From Chamaesiphon sp. 336R_metabinner_41 (GTDB lineage Bacteria; Cyanobacteriota; Cyanobacteriia; Cyanobacteriales; Chamaesiphonaceae): DNA of 64,000 bases. A program made the position numbers and the translations under genes. Location: NCBI GenBank assembly GCA_025359915.1, contig JANYDE010000084.1, forward strand, positions 48,987 through 112,986, written 5' to 3'. Under the pieces are notes generated by a model. That model saw nothing but the letters and a program-made list of their open reading frames with translations, had not been told where the DNA came from and did not search any database. Positions 58,380 to 64,000 of this stretch are shown here, in pieces (position 1 is the first letter of the stretch; every line of letters starts with the position of its first letter).

Positions 58380-58545
58380 GGATTTTACCCCCAACCCCTT
58401 TGTAAAGGGGGCTTTAGATCCCAGACTGGAAGGCAAAGTTCCTTAGCTTCCGAAGCATGGGGCTTTAAGCTCCGCCCCCGCAGGGAGCGGCTCTTGCTCC
58501 CTCCCCTTTATAAGGGGAGGGCTGGGGTGGGGTAGAGATCTCCGC
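58380..58545. repeat. ~165-bp inverted-repeat element in the sufB leader
   Basis: ACCCCCAACCCCTTTGTAAAGGGG is matched in inverted form by CCCCTTTATAAGGGGAGGGCTGGGGT. Inside are GGGGCTTTAAGCTCC and a GGGAGCGGCTC motif like that seen within coding genes. It appears to be a compound dispersed repeat inserted between the sufB start and its operator region. Confidence 0.75.
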
Positions 58546-58606
58546 CACAACTATAAAAGCTAGGCATAAAGTCCACTAGTGCAGACGAAATATCATATAC
58601 TTAAAA

Positions 58607-58620
58607 CAACTGGTTAATTG
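58607..58620. promoter_or_regulatory. SufR operator, imperfect (CAAC-N6-ATTG)
   Basis: This differs at one base from the CAAC-N6-GTTG inverted repeat known to bind SufR in Synechocystis. It lies between sufB and sufR, 27 bases from the perfect site. Two such sites are also known in that model system. Confidence 0.6.
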
Positions 58621-58646
58621 TTTAACTATATTCTAGGGTACTTTAA

Positions 58647-58660
58647 CAACTAAGATGTTG
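58647..58660. promoter_or_regulatory. SufR operator, perfect (CAAC-N6-GTTG)
   Basis: CAACTAAGATGTTG fits the established SufR binding motif exactly. It lies 130 bases before the sufR start and about 330 before sufB. It should mediate repression of sufB and autoregulation of sufR when the regulator holds its cluster. Confidence 0.8.
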
Positions 58661-58731
58661 TCAAAGTGGCAAAATTAACGAAAAGTTTTAATATCTAGCG
58701 ACATTCCGCCTTTGGGCTAATTGAGTTACTG

Positions 58732-58789
58732 CGGAGATCTACCCACCCCGCCTTTCAGGCACCCCTCCGAGGAGGGGATTTTTCACCCA
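58732..58789. repeat. AATCCCCTCC dispersed repeat, inverted copy
   Basis: GCGGAGATCTACCCACCCCGCC, then GGCACCCCTCCGAGGAGGGGATTTTT, is the reverse complement of the repeat at 54896-54954. It directly precedes the sufR start codon, so it forms the sufR leader. Confidence 0.85.
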
Positions 58790-58791
58790 AT

Positions 58792-59436
58792 ATGATGACC
58801 GAGCAGCATACTTCCACCAAGCAAGATATTCTCGAATATCTCCTCAAACAGGGACAAGCCACGGCGCAGGATTTGGCTACTCGCCTAGATATTAGTCCCC
58901 AAGCAATTCGTCGCCATCTCAAAGATTTACAGGCGGAGGGACTCATCGTTTATCAGTCAGTCTCGTCGGGCAATGGCAGACCCCAGCATATCTATCATCT
59001 TAGCCCAAAAGGACGCGATCGATTTCCCAATCAGTACGATCGATTCGTATTATCTTTTCTCGATACTCTGGTGGAGAATCTCGGCTATGAGCAAGCAGGG
59101 CAAATGCTCCATCAACACTGGCAAAAGAAAAGCATTGATTATCGGGAGAAGTTGGGAACTGGAGTATTACTAGATAGAGTTGCGCGGCTAGTTGAATTGC
59201 GTCGCCAAGAGGGTTATATGGCTGATTACCATGCTGTGGATGAACAAAATGATAAATTCATCCTGACGGAACATAACTGTGCTATCTCGCAGGTAGCAGC
59301 ATCATTTCCGGCTGTCTGTGGACACGAACTGGAGATGTTTGCGGCGGCATTGGCAGATTGTCAGGTGGAGCGCACTCACTGGATTGTCGATGGCGAACAT
59401 CAGTGTGGCTACTTGATTTCGATGACTAATAATTAA
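58792..59436 (+). CDS. sufR: Fe-S cluster-binding repressor of the suf operon
   Basis: SufR is a DeoR/ArsR-like winged-helix repressor that senses Fe-S cluster status. The 214 residues show a helix-turn-helix at about 12-60 (ILEYLLKQGQATAQDLATRLDISPQAIRRHLKDL) and a C-terminal cysteine-rich sensor with EHNCAI, FPAVCGHE and a final CGYLIS after CQVERTHWIVDGEHQ; those cysteines ligate the cluster in characterised SufR. It is divergent from sufB with operator sites between. The ATG at 58792 is the first of the MTEQHTSTKQ start. A small gene follows 11 bases later and may be co-transcribed. Confidence 0.95.
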   Translation: MMTEQHTSTKQDILEYLLKQGQATAQDLATRLDISPQAIRRHLKDLQAEGLIVYQSVSSGNGRPQHIYHLSPKGRDRFPNQYDRFVLSFLDTLVENLGYEQAGQMLHQHWQKKSIDYREKLGTGVLLDRVARLVELRRQEGYMADYHAVDEQNDKFILTEHNCAISQVAASFPAVCGHELEMFAAALADCQVERTHWIVDGEHQCGYLISMTNN

Positions 59437-59447
59437 CGATTAAAACA

Positions 59448-59693
59448 GTGACTAACGAAAAGTATTTAACTCAAGCCGAAGCTCTAGATGTAGAGACAGC
59501 GTTACTATCTACCCATGAGAAATTTTTAGCGCGAATCACGATCTCTTCGCTGAGATTGTTGCAGCAAATAGCTCAGGAAGAACAATTGAAAGTAGAAGAT
59601 CTCACTCCGAAACAGATTACTCAATGGTTTGAGCGAGATGCTCAAATTAAACTATCTCAAGGAGAAGCCGCAGGTTCTTTGCAATGGGAATAA
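59448..59693 (+). CDS. Small conserved-looking protein, 81 aa
   Basis: I do not recognise the family. The 81 residues are mostly helical with ALLSTHEKFLARITISSLRLLQQIAQEEQL and a tail WFERDAQIKLSQGEAAGSLQWE; no membrane segment. The start is a GTG at 59448, eleven bases after the sufR stop, so the genes are probably one transcript. A link with Fe-S metabolism is suggested only by position. Confidence 0.75.
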   Translation: MTNEKYLTQAEALDVETALLSTHEKFLARITISSLRLLQQIAQEEQLKVEDLTPKQITQWFERDAQIKLSQGEAAGSLQWE

Positions 59694-59761
59694 TTAAAGG
59701 GTAGCGGATTAGTAATTGAAGCTTATATAGACTTTTTTACCGACTACCCATTGAAGACTAT

Positions 59762-60202
59762 TTAGGGTTTAGGTGCGTATTGTCTGTTGAAGTCTTGGAG
59801 CTTCTGTTTTTGTTCGGGGGTAAGGATTGCTTCTTGTTGTGCTAGAGCGGAGATATAGATTGCTTTAAGTTTTTTTTGTTGCTCATCGGTTAAGGTAAAA
59901 CTTGGAGGCTTACCCTGTTTATTCGCAGCAATCAGTTGTTCTTTTTGGCTGGGAGTGAGAACTGAAATATTTTTTTTGCGAACAGTTAGTTCGAGTTTTG
60001 CTAATTTAGCTTGCTGATCTTTGGTGATTTTTAATTGCTCGATTAATTGTGCTTGAGGATTAATTCCCGCAGCAGGTTTCGCAGCAGGCGCAGCAGCAGG
60101 CGAGACAGTTGGCTGTTGAGCAACACTAGGAGCGACGAGAGCAACGGCGATAGAAAGAGAGCAAATTGCGGTAGTTAAAGCAGTTAGTGCGAGTTTTTTC
60201 AT
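59762..60202 (-). CDS. Periplasmic LTxxQ (Spy/CpxP-like) protein
   Basis: The 146 residues begin with a signal peptide (MKKLALTALTTAICSLSIAV, cleavage after a VAQ), then a Pro/Ala-rich stretch and a helical domain with repeated LTxxQ motifs: LTPSQKEQL, LTDEQQKKL and LTPEQKQKL. Spy and CpxP share such motifs and act as periplasmic chaperones or stress sensors. The cyanobacterial role is not known. It reads leftward from an ATG at 60202 and is convergent with the small gene after sufR. Confidence 0.8.
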   Translation of the reverse strand: MKKLALTALTTAICSLSIAVALVAPSVAQQPTVSPAAAPAAKPAAGINPQAQLIEQLKITKDQQAKLAKLELTVRKKNISVLTPSQKEQLIAANKQGKPPSFTLTDEQQKKLKAIYISALAQQEAILTPEQKQKLQDFNRQYAPKP

Positions 60203-60307
60203 GGGATTAGAATGAAAACTTTGATTACAATAATGTGACAGAGATCGTCGTCGATCTGATTGTTACATTTTTATCATGACTCTGCTATCGATCGAAATGT
60301 TCGCCGA

Positions 60308-60577
60308 TTAAAATTTTGCCCTAACTGTAAACTCGTAATCGCCCCCAGCCTCTAATTGATAGTCCCATTTTTTGAGGAATCTACTCAAAGCATCTTGAAT
60401 TAAAGCACGTCCTAGTGATGGTTCGACGATTAATTCTATCTGTCCTTGACGACAGCACCACTGAAATTCCCAGCAAAATTCGCCAGCGGTGACTTCACCG
60501 ACAACTTTCCCAAATTGCCAAGAATGCTGAGTGACACGCACATGAGCTGTTGTTTCTGGTAAATAACGATGAGCCAT
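60308..60577 (-). CDS. Small cyanobacterial protein, possibly DUF3146
   Basis: The 89 residues resemble a short cyanobacteria-restricted family that I tentatively recall as DUF3146. Visible are LPETTAHVRVTQHSWQ at the start, EFCWEFQWCCRQG, a PSLGRALIQDALSRFL helix and a final GGDYEFTVRAKF. It is a small alpha/beta protein without signal or membrane parts. Function is unknown. It lies between the Spy-like gene and the Crp-family regulator, all leftward. Confidence 0.75.
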   Translation of the reverse strand: MAHRYLPETTAHVRVTQHSWQFGKVVGEVTAGEFCWEFQWCCRQGQIELIVEPSLGRALIQDALSRFLKKWDYQLEAGGDYEFTVRAKF

Positions 60578-60656
60578 AGTTGCGATCGAAGTCTGTCAAT
60601 ATGAGGTTAGCTTAACCAACTATTATCGAGATCCCAAACCGCAACTGTCAATCGAT

Positions 60657-61301
60657 CTAATTGCCGATTTCCCCGAAATAATTATTATCCAGAATGAGGT
60701 GACGATGTTTGTCGAGTGTCATATGTCCTTTGGCTTGAAACTGCGCCATCATTCGACTAACGGTGACTCGTGTCGTACCAATCGCGCTAGCTAGCTGTTG
60801 ATGGGTAAATTTATAGCTAATCCGTGTTTGACAATTTGGTAAAGACTCACCTACTTCATCTCTGAGCAAGGATAATAAACCCTTGAGCCGTTCGACAGTA
60901 TGTCTGCGTCCATTGATGATTAACAACAATTCAGCTTGACGCATCCGCTTGACTAATTCAGGTAACAGAAGCTGAGATAGTTGCATCGAACCCTCGATCT
61001 CATCCAGTCGCAACCAGCGTAGATAAACAGGTGATAATGCGATCGCTTGATAATCTAGCGTATCAGATCCTTGCGTCCCAAACCATGCCCCAGGAGCTGC
61101 CCAACCAAATAATACTTGCTCGCCATCTTCATAGTTCGCGCTCAATTGTACCAATCCTTGGGTCACTTGCCATACTCCCTCTGGGAATAATGGAATATCC
61201 TCACCCTTAGCATGAAAATATAGTCGCTTATTGAGAACCGATGGTTGATGATGCTGTGGTTGTGAGTATTCTAAATCCGCACGTTGAACGATAGACAGCA
61301 T
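60657..61301 (-). CDS. Crp/Fnr family transcription regulator
   Basis: From the ATG at 61301, supported by GGAG eight bases upstream, the protein is 214 residues; an ATG at 61328 would add nine. The N-terminal half is a cNMP-binding-like beta-roll (LFPEGVWQVTQGLVQLS, LFGWAAPGAWFG) lacking the clear cAMP-binding RS-A element. A long dimerisation helix and a C-terminal winged helix follow, with FTHQQLASAIGTTRVTVSRMM as recognition helix, close to the NtcA/Crp type. The effector is uncertain. It is divergent from glcD, which it might control. Confidence 0.88.
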   Translation of the reverse strand: MLSIVQRADLEYSQPQHHQPSVLNKRLYFHAKGEDIPLFPEGVWQVTQGLVQLSANYEDGEQVLFGWAAPGAWFGTQGSDTLDYQAIALSPVYLRWLRLDEIEGSMQLSQLLLPELVKRMRQAELLLIINGRRHTVERLKGLLSLLRDEVGESLPNCQTRISYKFTHQQLASAIGTTRVTVSRMMAQFQAKGHMTLDKHRHLILDNNYFGEIGN

Positions 61302-61416
61302 AATTAACGCTCCAAAATCTGAACTCAATCTACTCGATCGAGGTAAAATCCAGGTAATGACTAGATTAAGGTTAATTGATAATTGATAATGAGTTAAGAC
61401 CTCACCCCTGATTCAT

Positions 61417-62910
61417 ATGCTACTTGCAGAGAAATCGATTAGGCTTCGCCTACGCTACGCGAACGAACGTGACTGGAAACCGATTATTGCACAACTAGCG
61501 GCGGTAGTTGGTAGCAAGGGTATCATTCAGCGGCGGGAAGAATTAATTACCTATGAGTGCGATGGGTTGACTAGTTATCGCCAACGTCCAGATTTAGTGA
61601 TTTTGCCTAAGACTACCGAGCAGGTAGCCGCAGCGGTGAAAATTTGTGACGACAATAATGTGCCTTGGATTGCGCGGGGTGCGGGTACGGGTTTATCGGG
61701 TGGCGCGTTAGCTGTGGAAAATTGCGTGCTGATTGTCACCTCCTTGATGAATCAGATCCTCAAAATAGATTTAGACAATCAACGAGTAGTCGTCCAACCA
61801 GGGGTAATTAATAACTGGGTAACTCAAGCTGTTAGTGGCGGCGGCTTCTATTATGCGCCAGATCCGAGTAGTCAGATTATCTGTTCGATCGGTGGTAATA
61901 TTGCCGAGAATTCCGGCGGCGTTCACTGTCTCAAATATGGCGTAACGACGAATCATGTGCTGGGATTAAAATTAGTCATTCCCAGTGGCGAAATTATCGA
62001 TGTCGGTGGCGAAATCGCCGAAATGCCAGGATACGATTTAACTGGATTATTCGTCGGCTCCGAAGGAACCCTCGGCATCGCCACCGAAATCACCCTCAAA
62101 ATCCTCAAAACGCCCGAATCCATCTGCGTACTCCTTGCCGATTTTGAAAGCGTTGAAGCAGCAGGAAGCGCAGTCTCAGGCATCATCGGCGCAGGTATTA
62201 TCCCTGCTGGAATCGAGATGATGGACAATTTCAGTATCAACGCCGTCGAAGATGTCGTCGCGACTCAATGCTATCCCCGCGATGCGGCGGCGATTCTGCT
62301 CGTCGAAATCGATGGTTCGGCGGTAGAAGTCGCTACAAATCAAGCTCTAATTGCCGATGTTTGTCGCCAGAATGGGGCGCGAAATATCACAGTAGCAACT
62401 GAGCCAGAACAGCGGTTACGACTGTGGAAGGGGCGAAAAGCCGCCTTTGCCGCGATGGGCAAAATCAGTCCCGATTATTATGTTCAAGATGGGGTAATTC
62501 CCCGCACCCAGTTATCCTATGTGCTCCAAGAAATAGCCAAACTCGGCGAAAAATACGGGTATTTCGTCGCGAATGTTTTTCATGCTGGCGACGGTAATTT
62601 ACACCCATTAATTCTGTATGATAACTCCGTTGATGGTGCATTAGAACAGGTAGAAGCATTGGGTGGCGAAATCCTCAAACTCTGCGTCAAAGTCGGCGGA
62701 AGTATTTCCGGCGAACATGGAATTGGTGCGGATAAACGCTGCTATATGTCGGAGATGTTTACCGAAACAGACTTAGAGACAATGCAATGGGTACGTCAAG
62801 TATTCAATCCCAAAGAATTAGCCAATCCAGGTAAAATCATTCCCACACCGCGCACCTGTGGCGAATCTGCGAAATCTCATCATAAGTTTAGTGGAATCGA
62901 GCAATATTAA
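61417..62910 (+). CDS. glcD: Glycolate oxidase/dehydrogenase FAD subunit GlcD
   Basis: GlcD is the FAD subunit that oxidises glycolate to glyoxylate in photorespiration. The 497 residues carry the FAD-PCMH domain with YECDGLTSYRQRPDLVILP, RGAGTGLSGGALA, IGGNIAENSGGVHCLKYG and GSEGTLGIATE, and the C-terminal FAD-oxidase domain with VFHAGDGNLHPLI and GSISGEHGIGADKR. Residues 9-18 (RLRLRYANER) are encoded by a dispersed repeat (GGCTTCGCCTACGCTACGCGAAC), so the natural N-terminus has been lengthened. The start at 61417 lies before this repeat. A terminator with a UUCG loop follows 130 bases later. Confidence 0.93.
   Translation: MLLAEKSIRLRLRYANERDWKPIIAQLAAVVGSKGIIQRREELITYECDGLTSYRQRPDLVILPKTTEQVAAAVKICDDNNVPWIARGAGTGLSGGALAVENCVLIVTSLMNQILKIDLDNQRVVVQPGVINNWVTQAVSGGGFYYAPDPSSQIICSIGGNIAENSGGVHCLKYGVTTNHVLGLKLVIPSGEIIDVGGEIAEMPGYDLTGLFVGSEGTLGIATEITLKILKTPESICVLLADFESVEAAGSAVSGIIGAGIIPAGIEMMDNFSINAVEDVVATQCYPRDAAAILLVEIDGSAVEVATNQALIADVCRQNGARNITVATEPEQRLRLWKGRKAAFAAMGKISPDYYVQDGVIPRTQLSYVLQEIAKLGEKYGYFVANVFHAGDGNLHPLILYDNSVDGALEQVEALGGEILKLCVKVGGSISGEHGIGADKRCYMSEMFTETDLETMQWVRQVFNPKELANPGKIIPTPRTCGESAKSHHKFSGIEQY
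61441..61471 (+). repeat. GCTTCGCC/CGCTACGCGAAC repeat inside glcD
   Basis: A dispersed repeat word GGCTTCGCCTACGCTACGCGAAC lies in frame at the 5' end of glcD. A related word occurs at 63935-63950. It codes for LRLRYANE. Confidence 0.75.
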
Positions 62911-63041
62911 GTTTAGATTTCCTAGTCCAAAGATCTCATTAATTACGACGCTCTTGGTTTCAAATGAAATATTTAGTTTCATCCTGATAGTGTCGCGGAG
63001 GGTGTGGATATAGGAGTGGTAGATGCACCCTGATTATTTGT

Positions 63042-63078
63042 CCCTGACTTATTTCGATAAGTTGGGGCTTTTTCTTTT
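63042..63078 (+). terminator. Rho-independent terminator with TTCG loop after glcD
   Basis: CCCTGACTTAT pairs with ATAAGTTGGGG (11 pairs, two wobbles) around a TTCG tetraloop, followed by CTTTTTCTTTT. It is downstream of glcD on the plus strand. It precedes the convergent deaminase stop. Confidence 0.85.
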
Positions 63079-63092
63079 GACTCTATCAACGT

Positions 63093-63635
63093 CTAATTTG
63101 GGACTAATGATTCTACTGATGTGGGATTTAATAAAAATGCCGCAGAGCGGTGTGCTGTCGCATCAGAAACTTGAATTTGGATGAGCGAAATCGAACTACC
63201 TTGCAGCAATAAATCTCGAATTTTGAGGTTGTCACCACTATTAAATGTCGTCTCATAAAATACCTCGCGAATCCCTGCTGAAATTATTAATTTCAGGCAA
63301 GATAAGCAGGGTTCTAATGTCACATAAATACTCGCTCCACCCGTTGAGATGCCGTGTTTGGCGGCTTGGGCAATCGCATTTGCTTCTGCATGTACAGATC
63401 TGGATGGTAGGGCTTTTTCAACGTTGCAAGCACTCACTTCTGGATAACAATAGCCCTGCGTTGTGCAGTGGGCGGAGCCGGATGGTGAGCCGTTATAACC
63501 TGTCGATAATACTTGCCGATCTTTGACAATTGCCGCACCGACGGGAAAGGCTAAACAAGTAGATCTAGTGGCGGTTAATTTCGCCAACATCATGAAATAT
63601 TCATCCCAAGTCGGACGCGAAGAAATATCGTACAT
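63093..63635 (-). CDS. dCMP deaminase-type zinc enzyme
   Basis: The 180 residues match the deoxycytidylate deaminase/ComEB group of the zinc cytidine-deaminase fold: HAEANAIAQAA supplies the first zinc ligand and catalytic Glu, and TLEPCLSCLKLI the cysteine pair. RPTWDEYFMMLAKLTATRSTC at the start and GYNGSPSGSAHC are typical. It most likely deaminates dCMP to dUMP for thymidylate synthesis; a ComEB-like role is less likely here. It reads leftward from an ATG at 63635. Confidence 0.92.
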   Translation of the reverse strand: MYDISSRPTWDEYFMMLAKLTATRSTCLAFPVGAAIVKDRQVLSTGYNGSPSGSAHCTTQGYCYPEVSACNVEKALPSRSVHAEANAIAQAAKHGISTGGASIYVTLEPCLSCLKLIISAGIREVFYETTFNSGDNLKIRDLLLQGSSISLIQIQVSDATAHRSAAFLLNPTSVESLVPN

Positions 63636-63732
63636 AGCGGAGAATTGGGAATGAATAGAATAATTGTTGCGGCAAGAAAGTACTAATCTATATTCTTATA
63701 CAGCAATCCTATTTGATTTGCTCGTAGTAACG

Positions 63733-63853
63733 TTAACCTGTAGGGGTTTAAGCTTCTCATTTAGGATCGCTATAGTGGGGAGGGATTCGGTACAAAAATA
63801 TTAGTACGAAGCATAGATCCAGGGTACCCATTAAGGACACCCCTACAGGTTAA
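63733..63853. repeat. 121-bp element with 15-bp perfect terminal inverted repeats
   Basis: TTAACCTGTAGGGGT at the left end and ACCCCTACAGGTTAA at the right end are exact inverted repeats. The interior is 91 bases without a reading frame. It has the layout of a miniature inverted-repeat transposable element. No target duplication is obvious. Confidence 0.8.
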
Positions 63854-63919
63854 TTGTGCAGCAGGGTGGTTTCATACAAGAAAAGAATAATGTCAAAACC
63901 CTAGTTCTTAGTCTTCAAA

Positions 63920-63999
63920 CGCCCTCTGCGAAGGCAGACGCTACGCGAACAAATGAATTTGGGGCTAAGAGCGAAAGTCCACTGAAGTGGACTAAGCGA
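63920..63999. repeat. CGCTACGCGAAC and AGTCCACTGAAGTGGACT repeats
   Basis: CTCTGCGAAGGCAGACGCTACGCGAAC resembles the repeat inside glcD. The palindrome AGTCCACT-GA-AGTGGACT follows at 63977-63996. Both are dispersed-repeat words common in cyanobacteria. Confidence 0.7.
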
Positions 64000-64000
64000 T

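Larger units (their letters stand above)
63636..64000. other. 365-bp gene-free right edge
   Basis: No gene is visible. The stretch is filled with dispersed repeats, listed separately. Confidence 0.7.

Overview
This window is chromosomal DNA of a cyanobacterium. Lineage markers include phytoene desaturase plus phytoene synthase (crtP-crtB), a sufR regulator divergent from sufB/C/D/S, a type III glutamine synthetase (glnN), an arogenate/prephenate dehydrogenase of cyanobacterial type, and several small proteins of cyanobacterial style. CGATCG-type words and heptamer tandem repeats are also very frequent. A species cannot be named from the sequence.

Region 1 (1-16.3 kb) is accessory. It holds a family-2 glycosyltransferase (cut by the window edge), UDP-glucose dehydrogenase, a polyprenyl-phosphate sugar-1-phosphate transferase, a 2689-residue NRPS-PKS hybrid and a 1138-residue NRPS. 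The hybrid begins with about 265 residues that are clearly a copy of the neighbouring glycosyltransferase, with key motifs decayed. It continues A(Thr-type code)-PCP-KS-AT-KR-ACP-TE. The second synthase has half a condensation domain, then A(Pro-like code)-PCP-TE.

Region 2 (16.3-36.2 kb) is mostly housekeeping: a CbiG/CobE-type protein and rsmI sharing a CATG start, a flavin monooxygenase, plsX-fabH-fabD, gcvT, a polyprenyl diphosphate synthase, murI, AMIN/amidase cell-wall genes, a fatty acid desaturase, crtB and crtP. Between fabH and fabD sits an unusual soluble protein that joins a Clp/Hsp100-like AAA+ motor to an FtsH-like M41 zinc peptidase.

Region 3 (36.5-46.1 kb) is a one-direction surface-glycan cluster. 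It has a Wzm/Wzt-type ABC exporter, APS kinase (makes PAPS), a sulfotransferase-glycosyltransferase fusion, and four more glycosyltransferases, two of them a tandem duplicate. The likely output is a sulfated polysaccharide.

Region 4 (46-64 kb) holds a zinc alcohol dehydrogenase, tyrA, a DUF29 protein, glnN, the suf iron-sulfur cluster operon with two recognisable SufR operator sites, a Spy-like periplasmic protein, a Crp-family regulator, glcD and a dCMP-type deaminase. The suf operon is interrupted by a small monooxygenase and a 5'-truncated Uma2 nuclease gene. Dispersed repeats are numerous throughout: heptamer tandem repeats, terminator-like palindromes at convergent gene ends, MITE-like inverted-repeat elements, and short palindromes inside reading frames. 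No tRNA, rRNA, CRISPR array, transposase or prophage was seen.
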